From: CAVZYN01 sp963779515
Lineage (GTDB): Bacteria > Pseudomonadota > Alphaproteobacteria > Rhizobiales > Hyphomicrobiaceae
Assembly: GCA_963779515.1 (NCBI GenBank)
Contig: CAVZYN010000017.1
Coordinates: 492,759 to 556,758 of the forward strand
Length of the DNA stretch: 64,000 bases
Direction of reading: 5' to 3'
Below the pieces are notes generated by a model. The model had not been told where the DNA came from and ran no database searches. It saw nothing but the letters and a program-made list of their open reading frames with translations. A program made the translations under genes and the position numbers. Shown in pieces: positions 23,639-31,810 of this stretch; positions within the stretch are counted from its first letter, which is position 1, and every line of letters starts with the position of its first letter.

Positions 23639-25054
23639 ATGTCCAAGCAAATCCAAGATCTCGAAAAACTCTCGGCTCGCAAGCTGGCTGCCGCCATCGC
23701 CGCGAAAAAGATCTCGAGCGTGGAGGCGACCGAGGCATCCATAGCAAAGCTGAAGGCGGCGCATGAGCTAACGAACTGCGTCGTGACGCTGGAGGCCGAC
23801 GAGGCGCTGGCCGCGGCCAAAGCCGCCGACGCGGCGATCGCCAAGGGCACGGCAAAAGGTGCGCTCGCCGGCGTTCCGTTGGCGCATAAGGACATGTTCG
23901 ATCGCGCCGGCAAAATCGCGAGCTGGGGCGCCAAGATCCGCGCGGAAAAGCCGGCTGTCAGCGATGCGACTGTGATCGCGAAAATGAAGGCGGCGGGCAG
24001 CATTCAATGCGCCGCGTTGCATCTCACCGAGTTCGCGTTCGGCCCGACGGGACACAACTACATCATCGGGCATGCGCGCAATCCGTGGGATCCGGCGCGC
24101 ATCACGGGCGGTTCGTCAGCGGGTACGGCGTGCGCCGTCGCCTATGGCGCGATTACCGCGGGGTTCGGCTCGGATACGGGGGGATCGTTGCGGCTGCCGG
24201 CTGCCGCATGCGGTGTGACGTCGATCAAGCCTACCTGGGGCCGCGTCTCGCGCGCGGGCGCGATGCCGCTGGCGGCCTCGCTCGATACGATCGGCTTCAT
24301 CGCGCGCCACGTGGAAGATCTGGCGCTCATGACGGGCCTCGTCGCCGGGCACGATCCGCGCGACCAAGCGTCGGCGCATTTGCCGGTGCCAGACTACCTA
24401 GCCGCGCTCGATACGCCGGTGAAAGGCATTCGCATCGGCCTTGACGAAAAGGTCGCGGGCGAAGCGCATCCTGATGTGCAGAAGATGGTCGATGCGGTGC
24501 TCGACGTGTTGGGTAAGGCCGGCATGACGCGCGGGGCCTGCACGTGGCCCGACTGGCAGACGCTCGATCATCTGGTGCAGCTCGTGCAGCTGCCGGACTG
24601 CTCGGCGGCGCACAGCGCTTATATGCGGACGCGACCGGGCGACTACGGTCCGCAGGTGCGCGCGCGGCTCGAGATCGGACATTTCATTTCCTCGACGGAT
24701 CACATGACGGCGCTGCGCGCGCGCGGCCCCTACGTTCAGCGCACGTTGACGGAGACGTTCAAGACCATCGACGTCGCGATCCTGCCGATCTTCGCCGATC
24801 CGCTGCCGACAATCGCGGATCTCGATGTCGCCGGCGGGCCGACGCTGCAACAGGCGATGGGCCGCGTCGTCAAGTTCACGCGGCCGATCAATTACCTCGG
24901 CCTGCCGACGCTGACGCTGCCGGTTCCGCGCACGGGCAAGGCGCTGCCGAACGGTATCCAGATCATCGCCAAGCCCTATGCCGAAGCGCTGCTGTTCCAG
25001 ATCGGTGCGGCGTATCAGCGGGCGGTGCCGCCGGAGATCGCGCGGCCGTTGTGA
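23639..25054 (+). CDS. Amidase-signature hydrolase, AtzE/GatA-like
   Basis: This 471-residue amidase-signature enzyme has the Ser-cisSer-Lys triad: Lys84 in VPLAHKDMF, Ser159 in TGGSSAGTACAVAYG and Ser183 in SDTGGSLRLPAAACG. The rest matches GatA/AtzE, for example WGRVSRAGAMPLAASLDTIG and YLGLPTLTLPV near the end. The ATG at 23639 follows the DUF4089 stop after 4 bp. No other gat genes are nearby, so a tRNA amidotransferase role is unlikely. Hydrolysis of a small amide or carbamoyl compound together with the DUF4089 partner is the best reading. Confidence 0.88.
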   Translation: MSKQIQDLEKLSARKLAAAIAAKKISSVEATEASIAKLKAAHELTNCVVTLEADEALAAAKAADAAIAKGTAKGALAGVPLAHKDMFDRAGKIASWGAKIRAEKPAVSDATVIAKMKAAGSIQCAALHLTEFAFGPTGHNYIIGHARNPWDPARITGGSSAGTACAVAYGAITAGFGSDTGGSLRLPAAACGVTSIKPTWGRVSRAGAMPLAASLDTIGFIARHVEDLALMTGLVAGHDPRDQASAHLPVPDYLAALDTPVKGIRIGLDEKVAGEAHPDVQKMVDAVLDVLGKAGMTRGACTWPDWQTLDHLVQLVQLPDCSAAHSAYMRTRPGDYGPQVRARLEIGHFISSTDHMTALRARGPYVQRTLTETFKTIDVAILPIFADPLPTIADLDVAGGPTLQQAMGRVVKFTRPINYLGLPTLTLPVPRTGKALPNGIQIIAKPYAEALLFQIGAAYQRAVPPEIARPL

Positions 25055-25161
25055 GGCGGATTCGGAAGCCGGATTAGTGAGCGTGTTCCGTTTTTGTTCT
25101 TGACGTTCGGAGGGCTGCAGAGTACTCTTGGCGCAACGTCACGCAGGAGTGGTGGTGCGTC

Positions 25162-25731
25162 ATGGATCTGCCGGCAGACGAGGGTGCGTGCGCGAGCGAC
25201 GCGCGGAGTGAGAGTTTGCGGGTCGAGGGCGTAGATGCTGAACGCCCGAGGCTGAAAGTCAGGCGCGGGGCGGTGTCCCGGCGCATTGATGGGCGGCACG
25301 TTCATTTCGAGGCCAGTGCGGATGGTCGTGCGGACGGTTCTGGCCGGCTCTGGGTCGACCATGTTGCGATCGAGCTGCCGCTGGAGGCTTGGGACGCGGT
25401 GATCACGGCCTTGGCGGATGATACGCGCGCGGCGATGGCCGTGGTGCCACCTGCACCGCGCGTGGCGCCGCCGCGCATGCCTGGAACGCCACCGCGGACG
25501 GGCACATCGTGGTCACCGGATGAGGACGAGAGACTGATGGCCTTGTTCGAGGCCGGAAAAATTCCCGAGACCATCGCCTTCGAATTGCAACGCACGCGCG
25601 GGGCGGTGATCATCCGGCTGGAAAAGATGGGGCTCGTGAAGCGCGGCGTGCTGCGTCCCGATTTTGCCGGTGCGCAACGGCGATGGTCGTCGGAACAAGC
25701 GCTGGAAGACAGTTGGCCGCCGCCGCGCTAA
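25162..25731 (+). CDS. Protein with C-terminal Myb/SANT-like helix-turn-helix
   Basis: The 189-residue product has a variable N-terminal half, a Pro-rich linker (VVPPAPRVAPPRMPGTPPRT) and a compact C-terminal WSPDEDERLMALFEAGKIPE, then IAFELQRTRGAVIIRLEKMGLV. The last part is the W-(T/S)-x-x-E-D-x-x-L with a following R-T-x-x-A-x-x-x-R-L, as in Myb/SANT or GcrA-like helix-turn-helix domains. A DNA-binding or protein-binding role is likely, but the gene family has no name I know. It is followed by a membrane protein gene on the same strand. Confidence 0.6.
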   Translation: MDLPADEGACASDARSESLRVEGVDAERPRLKVRRGAVSRRIDGRHVHFEASADGRADGSGRLWVDHVAIELPLEAWDAVITALADDTRAAMAVVPPAPRVAPPRMPGTPPRTGTSWSPDEDERLMALFEAGKIPETIAFELQRTRGAVIIRLEKMGLVKRGVLRPDFAGAQRRWSSEQALEDSWPPPR

Positions 25732-25785
25732 GGGTGGTGCCTCGCGATCGAGGCGCCAAGGGCGCGACGCGGAGGGGCCAGACCG

Positions 25786-26631
25786 ATGACGGAATTGATC
25801 GTACGCGAGTACCGGCGGCTGGATGCGGCGCGGATCATCGGGACGATCACGCAGCTCGAGCAGCGGATCGGCGAGCGGTTTCCCGGGGCCGGGCTGCAAA
25901 AGGTGTGCGGCGAACTGCGGGCGCTGGCGAGCGAGAGCAGCGGGCGGGTGGCGGCGATTGCCAAGCCGAATGTGCCCTTGCGATTGGTGGTTGCGGCCGT
26001 GCTCGTGGCCAGCATGGTGCTGTTGTTCGGGATCGTGGGATTGATGGATCTCTCGAAGACCACGGCGGACAACGTGTATACGGTATTGCAGGGCGTCGAG
26101 GCGACGATGAACCTCGTCGTGCTGATGGGCGTCGCGATCCTATCGCTGGTGACGATCGAGGATCGGATGAAGCGGCGGCGGGCGCTGGGCGCGTTGCACG
26201 AGCTCAGGTCGATCATCCATGTCATCGACATGCATCAGCTGACCAAGGATCCGAGCGCCCTCAACTCGGGCCTCGCGCCGACGGAGCATTCGCCGAAGCG
26301 GATGCTGACGGCATCTGAACTCGAACGGTATCTCGACTATTCGTCCGAGATGCTGTCGCTGACGGCGAAGGTCGCCGCACTTTATGCGCAGAGCTTTCCG
26401 GATGCTGTGGTGGTCGACGCGGTGAGCGACATCGAGCGGGTCTCGGCGAACCTGTCGCAGAAGGTCTGGCAGAAAATCATGATCCTCGAGGCGATTGCGG
26501 CCCAGGAGCGGGCGCTGCCAGCAGCGGCAGCGGTGGCACCGGTGACGGCGGCAGTGGCGATCGCGACGGCGACGGGGGCTGCGGGTGGGCCTTTGGTCGA
26601 GGACGACGCGCCGGATCCGACGCGGGTGTGA
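25786..26631 (+). CDS. Conserved membrane protein of unknown function
   Basis: The 281-residue product starts MTELIVREYRRLDAARIIGT, with an amphipathic N-terminal helix of about 60 residues. It has two membrane helices (LRLVVAAVLVASMVLLFGIVG and VEATMNLVVLMGVAILSL) with a short loop, then a helical cytoplasmic domain of about 130 residues and an Ala/Val-rich tail. The amphipathic N-terminus plus two-helix anchor suggests a membrane-organising or sensing role, without a known family. It follows the Myb-like gene after 54 bp. Confidence 0.6.
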   Translation: MTELIVREYRRLDAARIIGTITQLEQRIGERFPGAGLQKVCGELRALASESSGRVAAIAKPNVPLRLVVAAVLVASMVLLFGIVGLMDLSKTTADNVYTVLQGVEATMNLVVLMGVAILSLVTIEDRMKRRRALGALHELRSIIHVIDMHQLTKDPSALNSGLAPTEHSPKRMLTASELERYLDYSSEMLSLTAKVAALYAQSFPDAVVVDAVSDIERVSANLSQKVWQKIMILEAIAAQERALPAAAAVAPVTAAVAIATATGAAGGPLVEDDAPDPTRV

Positions 26632-26656
26632 GATCTGCACGCATTGGAGTGTTTCG

Positions 26657-27139
26657 ATGGAACAGCCGAGTGTAAGTTTGCCGTTTGCTGTCCTCATTCT
26701 TTGGACCGTCGCGCATTGCGTAATCTTGTTGTTTGGGCTTGGACCACTATCGAGCCTATCGGAGATTGCGTTGGGCATCTGGATTTTTGGGGTGCCCCAG
26801 CTGCTTCTAGCGGCGGTCTTTCTCAAGCGCGGCCGAACCTTCGCCTCGGGCGTGCTTGCCGCGACCGGATCTGCCTTTGCGCTGCTCGTTGGCCTTAGCG
26901 TCGGGACGCACGACAAAATGGGGATCGCCATCGGCAGTATATCTGGGTTTTTCGCGGCCATTCTTGGCGCATTGATCGGCCTGTTCGCCGCGCGAGATCG
27001 ACTGCGTGACTTTTCTTGGCCTCTGTTCCTGATGGCTTTTGTGCCCACCTTCGTCATGGCGTGGGTGCCCTTTCTAGCGATGCTGGCGCATTACAAATGG
27101 CGGATGCAGTCGATCCGGCTTATCCTTTCGCCCAGTTAG
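26657..27139 (+). CDS. Small polytopic membrane protein
   Basis: The 160-residue product has four to five hydrophobic segments (FAVLILWTVAHCVILLFGL, ALGIWIFGVPQLLLAAVFL, SGVLAATGSAFALLVGLSV, IGSISGFFAAILGALIGLF, FLMAFVPTFVMAWVPFLAML) and short charged loops. The ATG at 26657 follows TTGGAG by 7 bases. I do not recognise the family. It lies at the edge of an AT-richer island: a 39-bp direct repeat begins 18 bp after its stop. Confidence 0.6.
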   Translation: MEQPSVSLPFAVLILWTVAHCVILLFGLGPLSSLSEIALGIWIFGVPQLLLAAVFLKRGRTFASGVLAATGSAFALLVGLSVGTHDKMGIAIGSISGFFAAILGALIGLFAARDRLRDFSWPLFLMAFVPTFVMAWVPFLAMLAHYKWRMQSIRLILSPS

Positions 27140-27156
27140 GTCGCGGACCTGACACG

Positions 27157-27195
27157 GTGCGCCCTCGGGTCGCACAAAGTCTATGTTGCAACGCA
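27157..27195. repeat. 39-bp direct repeat, left copy
   Basis: The segment GTGCGCCCTCGGGTCGCACA through AAGTCTATGTTGCAACGCA recurs at 29298-29336 in the same orientation with 37 of 39 bases identical. The two copies bracket the disrupted membrane gene and its IS element. It contains the hairpin TGCG...CGCA. An attachment-site-like origin is possible. Confidence 0.7.
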
Positions 27196-27246
27196 GCCTT
27201 TCGCTGGGACGATCGAAGATTGGACGCAAAGTTTCGACTTGTGAAA

Positions 27247-27654
27247 TCAGTGCTCTGCCTTTGCTCCCGCGTCGGGTTGCTTGGTTAGCTGTTTAAAAAC
27301 GAAGGCCGTCAACCAGATAAGACAGAACACAATTAGACACCGCAAAAGAAAATGGCCGTAGACCGCCTCCATATAATCGTAACCACCTCTAAAATTCGCC
27401 TTACTCCACAACATTCCCAGCAACCCTCTCGCCCTCTCGCCTCCGGCAGTAAACATTTTAGAAGATGTCGTCGCTAGTTCTAACGCGATAATTGAAACAG
27501 TCAGTCTAACTATGGCTTGATTTAAATATTCTTTCGTGGCTGTGCGAGTTTTCAAAGTATCGCAAATAGATCCAAATAGGCGGGTCAGGGCATGAAACAT
27601 GAGTGCACCCGCCATTGGAAGGAGAAAGCTTATCACCGCATAATACTTGCAGCG
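27247..27654 (-). pseudogene. 3' part of a membrane-protein gene split by the IS element
   Basis: On the minus strand this encodes the C-terminal 132 residues (after the target duplication) of the protein whose first 155 codons are at 28707-29171. It has a hydrophobic segment YYAVISFLLPMAGALMFHAL and a C-terminal helix FLLRCLIVFCLIWLTAFVF, and ends in KQPDAGAKAEH. An apparent ATG at 27657 is supplied by the inverted repeat of the IS and is not the original start. The sequence is clearly richer in A/T than its surroundings. Confidence 0.75.
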
Positions 27655-28706
27655 CATACCTATCCCCTTAGTTCAGGCGTAATTGCGCGCTACGTGAGTT
27701 CAACCAAGGAGTTGGATCATGACCGACACACTGCCGGACGATCTGTGGCGTGACTTCCCGAAGACCGCGACCGAGTTTGATGCGCGCTTTTCGTCCGAAG
27801 CGGACTGCCGCTCCTACTGGATCCAGGCCCGCTGGGGCGGCAAACCTGCATGTGCCCGTTGCGAGAGCACGCGTGTGTGGACGATCCGCAAAGGCACCAC
27901 GTTCGAGTGCGCCGAATGCCACCATCAGACGAGCCTGACGTCCGGCACCGTGCTGGAGAAGACGCGCAAACCGTTGAAGGTGTGGTTCCGCGCCATCTTC
28001 GAGATCTCGGTGCGGCGCACCGGCGTTTCGGGCAAGGATTTTCAGCGCATCATGGGCTTTGGTTCTTACGAGACGGCCTGGACGTGGCTGCACAAGCTGC
28101 GCTCGGCGATGGTCAGATCCGAAAGCGAGCCGCTCGGCCCTTTCGTCGAGATGGACGAGGCGCTGGTGGGCGGCAAAGGCGGCCCACACAAGCAACTCGT
28201 TCTGGTGGCGGCGGAAAAAGACGCCAAGACAGGATTGGGGCGCGTGCGCCTCGCTCACGCCGAGACCAATGACGCTGACACGTGCAAGCGCTTCGCTGAC
28301 GGCGAATTGGCCGCCGACGCTGGCGTCGTGACCGACGGCCACGCTGGCTACAACGACAAGAGCCTCGGCGAGCGGTCACACGACGCGGTGATCCAGACCA
28401 AGGCCGAGAAGCGCGAGGCCGACGCCGTGCAGATGTGCCACTGGACGATCTCGCTGTTGAAGCGCTGGCTGATCGGCACGCACGCGGGCGCTGTGAAGCC
28501 GAAGCATCTGCAGGCCTATCTCGACGAGTTCGCGTTCCGCCACAACCGGCGCCGCACCAACGGCGTCGCGCGCATCGCCGCTCGTGTCATCGAAAGTGTC
28601 GTTGCCAAGCCGCCGATCACCATGCGCAACCTCGTCGACCAAACCCGGCCGCATCGCCGCTTCAACTCAATTCAAACGGCCAACCTGAACTAAAGGGATA
28701 GGTATG
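27655..28706 (+). mobile_element. IS1595-family insertion sequence, 1052 bp
   Basis: This is a complete element: terminal inverted repeats of 23 bp, 22 of them identical, run inward from CATACCTATCCC (27655-27677 left, 28684-28706 right). One transposase gene fills it. The flanks carry a 9-bp direct repeat CTTGCAGCG (27646-27654 and 28707-28715), the target duplication; IS1595 elements usually make 8-bp duplications and one base may be shared by chance. Insertion interrupts a membrane-protein gene transcribed the other way. The intact ends, intact gene and perfect duplication suggest a recent insertion. Confidence 0.9.
27719..28693 (+). CDS. IS1595-family transposase
   Basis: The 324-residue transposase has an N-terminal zinc ribbon of the ISXO2/IS1595 type (CARC ... 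CAECHHQTSLTSGT), then the catalytic domain with VEMDEALVGGKGG (first Asp), VVTDGHAGYN (second Asp) and FAFRHNRRR. Such enzymes cut and paste the element between its inverted repeats. The stop codon TAA at 28691-28693 falls inside the right inverted repeat. All motifs are intact, so the element may be active. Confidence 0.92.
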   Translation: MTDTLPDDLWRDFPKTATEFDARFSSEADCRSYWIQARWGGKPACARCESTRVWTIRKGTTFECAECHHQTSLTSGTVLEKTRKPLKVWFRAIFEISVRRTGVSGKDFQRIMGFGSYETAWTWLHKLRSAMVRSESEPLGPFVEMDEALVGGKGGPHKQLVLVAAEKDAKTGLGRVRLAHAETNDADTCKRFADGELAADAGVVTDGHAGYNDKSLGERSHDAVIQTKAEKREADAVQMCHWTISLLKRWLIGTHAGAVKPKHLQAYLDEFAFRHNRRRTNGVARIAARVIESVVAKPPITMRNLVDQTRPHRRFNSIQTANLN

Positions 28707-29171
28707 CTTGCAGCGTGTGCTTGGGTATTCGGAATTCAGCCATCCCCAAACGGGAAACACATCGGGCACAATGCTTCGCGCAGTGCATGTAATCGAGATC
28801 GGAATATCGAACAGCGGATTCTGCAGGAGCGCCGGAATCACTTTAGCAAGAATTAAATTGAGCAAAATAATACTCACGACGACAACGGAGAATATTGTGA
28901 AAGCCGACTGTCCTCCACAAAATATGAGAAATTTAGAGAAGGATATCCGCGCCGCAAGCCGCCTATCGCGAAACGAGAGTTTCTCGTCGTCGGATTTGTT
29001 ATTTGCGGCGACGATTACTACCGTAACAAAAAATGGGAGGCCAATATAGAAGCCACTATCACTTAGGAAACACAGAAATGCGAGCAACGCGAATGCGCCC
29101 CGAATCGTTACGACATGAGACCGCAGTGCGGACCATGCCTCACTTGCTCGCATCACCTGCAACGTCCCCAC
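28707..29171 (-). pseudogene. 5' part of a membrane-protein gene split by the IS element
   Basis: These 155 codons on the minus strand begin MGTLQVMRASEAWSALRS and hold two hydrophobic regions (AFALLAFLCFLSDSGFYIGL, AFTIFSVVVVSIILLNLILA). Without the IS and with one copy of the target duplication, the frame continues directly into 27645 and gives a protein of about 287 residues. In the present sequence the frame runs about 45 bases into the IS and stops. I do not recognise the family; base composition is AT-rich compared with neighbours. Confidence 0.75.
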
Positions 29172-29297
29172 CGGTCCGGTTCCTCAGAGATCTGTTCGTC
29201 AGTCCAGATCATGCACCGAAACCCTTTAACAACCGGGTAGGGACAGCCAGAAATTGCAGTTGCGCCAAGACACTATCAACTCAAATGGCTGCTCGGC

Positions 29298-29336
29298 GTG
29301 CGCCCACGGGTCGCACAAAGTCTATGTTGCGACGCA
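29298..29336. repeat. 39-bp direct repeat, right copy
   Basis: This is the partner of 27157-27195, differing at two positions (T/A after GTGCGCCC, and A/G before ACGCA). Together they enclose 2.1 kb of AT-richer DNA. Confidence 0.7.
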
Positions 29337-29440
29337 ATATAAATTTATCCTATAGATGGTCGAAGGATCAGCATCCGCTGCCGGATGTAGCCGAGCACGG
29401 TTAGGACAATGGCTAAAAAATACAAACAAATTCAAAATCA

Positions 29441-29632
29441 TTGATTGAACTCAACGCGAACGACTGCCGTTGGCCCGAGGGCGACCCACGGCATGCCGAT
29501 TTCCACTTTTGCGGCGCACAAAAAATGGATGGCCGGCCGTACTGCGCACAGCACTGGGAGCTGTCGTTCCTGCCGAACCGGCCGCGCACGTACACCAGCG
29601 CGCCCGCGCTCATGATCCGCCGCGCCGCCTGA
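29441..29632 (+). pseudogene. GcrA C-terminal fragment
   Basis: The frame encodes LNANDCRWPEGDPRHADFHF, then CGAQKMDGRPYCAQHW, which is the conserved C-terminal domain of GcrA, the alphaproteobacterial cell-cycle regulator that binds sigma-70 domain 2 (compare C-x-W-P-x-G-D-P and F-C-G-x(n)-Y-C-x-x-H). The N-terminal helix-turn-helix that reads methylated GANTC sites is missing, and a stop (TAA 29414) precedes the only start candidate, a TTG at 29441. The piece is probably a displaced remnant; a working gcrA should be elsewhere in the genome. Confidence 0.65.
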
Positions 29633-29722
29633 CGGCACCGCCGCGTTTGTTGACGCTTGCTCGGACATGATCGCCGCAGACTTCGATCCACGAAGCTGCG
29701 GCGTTCGCCGTTGCGGACGCGC

Positions 29723-30520
29723 TCAGCCGGCGAGTTTGCTGTAGACGAGAAAGCCGAAGCTAAGGCCGGCGAACACGAGGCTCGCCCAGGCTTTGACGGG
29801 ATTGTTGTCGAAGAGCTGGATGGCTTCGCGCAGGCGGCCGGTGTTCATGGTCCACAGGTCGGCGCGCGTTTTCAGCGTCTTGTCGTGGACGAGGTGCAGG
29901 AGATCATAGAGCAGGCGCGTCTTGCCCAGGGCCGAGCGCTGGACGCCGGCGTAGTCGCCGGTGGTGAACGCATCGGCTTCGGTCATGCCCATCAAGAGGC
30001 CAGCGGTCGAGAGCTTGTTCAAGCGCGCGATGGCGTCGAGCGGCGGTGCCTCGATGTAGTTGGTGCCGTAGATCTCGACCAGCAGACGGGCGAGATCGAT
30101 GCGTTGCAGGCTCGGGATCTTGACGGGCGTGCCGCCGAGCACGGTGTAGCGATGCTCGATCGCCTCGAACCCGTAGGTGATGTCGCGCATGTTCCAATGT
30201 ACGAAGCGCATCGCCTGATTGAGGGTGAGGAAGGCGAAGAACTTCACCAGCAGCTGGTGCTCGAGCTGATCGAGCCGCGACAGAATCTGCACGGGCGCCA
30301 AGTGCGCGAATTCGGCCTCGGCGTGAATCGAGAAGCAGACGGTTTCGCCAGTGCCGAGATTGCGCGCAGCGATGGCGGTGACGCGCGGCGAGCCGAGACC
30401 ATCGCCGGCGTTGAAGCGTTCGCAGGCGTAGTGGATCGTGAACACGGACGCGGGATGCGCGAAGAGTTCGGCGACCTTGTCACGCGCGGCGCGCTGTCGG
30501 GCTGGGTTCGGTGCCGCCAT
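29723..30520 (-). CDS. Conserved protein with C-terminal membrane anchor
   Basis: The 265-residue product begins MAAPNPARQRAARDKVAELF at an ATG at 30520; a longer frame upstream only reads through the heptamer repeats. It is largely soluble and ends in one hydrophobic helix, VKAWASLVFAGLSFGFLVYS, with a very short tail, as in a C-tail-anchored protein. Segments such as ACERFNAGDGLGSPRVTAIA and FLTLNQAMRFVHWNMRDITY are distinctive, but I do not know the family. It could sit on the inner face of the membrane. Confidence 0.6.
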   Translation of the reverse strand: MAAPNPARQRAARDKVAELFAHPASVFTIHYACERFNAGDGLGSPRVTAIAARNLGTGETVCFSIHAEAEFAHLAPVQILSRLDQLEHQLLVKFFAFLTLNQAMRFVHWNMRDITYGFEAIEHRYTVLGGTPVKIPSLQRIDLARLLVEIYGTNYIEAPPLDAIARLNKLSTAGLLMGMTEADAFTTGDYAGVQRSALGKTRLLYDLLHLVHDKTLKTRADLWTMNTGRLREAIQLFDNNPVKAWASLVFAGLSFGFLVYSKLAG

Positions 30521-30640
30521 GGGTGTTGTTCTCGCAATCGGCAAAAGGCGAATCAGCAACGCGGGACTTGGGACCTGCTTCGGCGAAACGATGGCGCAAA
30601 TCAAGACCAGTGCGGCGACAGTGGTGCATGGCGTGGTGGG

Positions 30641-30693
<53 letters not shown>

Positions 30694-30765
30694 CGTTGAG
30701 CGGCGGGATCGGCATCCGGCATGGTGCCGATTGGGTGGCCGAACAGTCTGCCGCCGTTCAGGAAA

Positions 30766-30802
30766 TGGGAGCCCATCGCGGGGCACTTGGGAGCCCATCG
30801 CC
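30766..30802. repeat. Direct repeats TGGGAGCCCATCGC, two copies
   Basis: TGGGAGCCCATCGC occurs at 30766-30779 and again at 30788-30801 (start to start 22 bp). The same 15-base text TGGGAGCCCATCGCC is present on the other strand at 44431-44445, and AGCCCATCGCC at 9262-9272. The surrounding 30521-30921 has no gene. Confidence 0.6.
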
Positions 30803-30921
30803 AAAACGCACCAAACTGCCAAGCGAAAACCCGGCGGCGCGCGGCGACGGCCGGTATGTAGACTTCGCGTGCGTGGTGTTCGATGCTGGCGGTCATGCCT
30901 TCATGCAGAGAGGATCGGGTC

Positions 30922-31800
30922 ATGAGTGCGCTCAAGGGACAGACACTCTTCATCACGGGGGCGAGCCGGGGGATCGGTTTGGCGATCGGGCTGCGGGCCG
31001 CGCGCGATGGCGCCAATGTCGCGATCGCGGCGAAGACCGATGTGCCACATCCGAAGCTCGACGGCACGGTGCACTCCGCGGCCGAGGCGATCGAGAAGGC
31101 CGGCGGCAAGGCGCTGGCGCTGGTCTGCGACATTCGCGATGAGGCGCAGGTCGCCGCTGCGGTGGAGAAAACTGCTGCAACGTTCGGCGGCATCGATATC
31201 TGCGTCAACAACGCGAGCGCGATTTCTCTCACGCCGACGCTCGCGACGGATATGAAGCGCTACGATCTGATGCACGCAGTCAACGGGCGCGGCACGTTCC
31301 TGGTGTCGCGGACATGCGTGCCGTATCTGAAGGCGTCGCGCAATCCGCATATCCTGATGCTGTCGCCGCCGCTCGACATGAACCCCAAGTGGTTCGCGGG
31401 GCACGTCGCGTACTCGATGGCGAAGTTCAACATGAGCCTCTGCGTGCTCGGGATGGCGGCGGAGTTCGCGAAGGACGGCATTGCCGTGAATGCGCTGTGG
31501 CCGCGCACGCCGATCGCGACGGCAGCGGTGAACAATCTTCTCGGCGGGGACAGGCTGATGCGTATGAGCCGATCGGCCGAGATCGTCGCCGATGCGGCGC
31601 ATGCGATTGTGACGACACCGTCGCGGCAGCTGACGGGGCAATTCATGATCGACGATACGTTTCTGTATTCCCGCGGCGTCACGGACTTCGAGCACTATCG
31701 CGTGGACAAAACACAGCCGCTGGCGGAAGACTTCTTCGTGCCTCCGGATGTTCCGGCGCCGCCCGGCGTCAAGACGGTGCAATTGCCAGGGCTTGGGTGA
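30922..31800 (+). CDS. Short-chain dehydrogenase, HSDL2-like
   Basis: The 292-residue SDR has the cofactor loop ITGASRGIGLAIG, ICVNNASAISL, and the catalytic tail YSMAKFNMSL with Tyr and Lys of Y-x-x-x-K. The order TLFITGASRGIG and PHILMLSPPLDMNPKWF is characteristic of the HSDL2/HSD-like group, whose members work on fatty-acyl or steroid-like substrates. The C-terminal extension (DDTFLYSRGVTDFEHYRVD) is also usual in that group. The ATG at 30922 follows GAGAGGATCGGGTC. It is followed by an enolase-superfamily gene 10 bp later. Confidence 0.88.
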   Translation: MSALKGQTLFITGASRGIGLAIGLRAARDGANVAIAAKTDVPHPKLDGTVHSAAEAIEKAGGKALALVCDIRDEAQVAAAVEKTAATFGGIDICVNNASAISLTPTLATDMKRYDLMHAVNGRGTFLVSRTCVPYLKASRNPHILMLSPPLDMNPKWFAGHVAYSMAKFNMSLCVLGMAAEFAKDGIAVNALWPRTPIATAAVNNLLGGDRLMRMSRSAEIVADAAHAIVTTPSRQLTGQFMIDDTFLYSRGVTDFEHYRVDKTQPLAEDFFVPPDVPAPPGVKTVQLPGLG

Positions 31801-31810
31801 GGAGCGGACG

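Noticed and set aside
27655..27677. IS inverted repeat as start of an independent membrane-protein gene
   Set aside because: The ATG at 27657 is part of the IS end; the frame is the interrupted continuation of 28707-29171.
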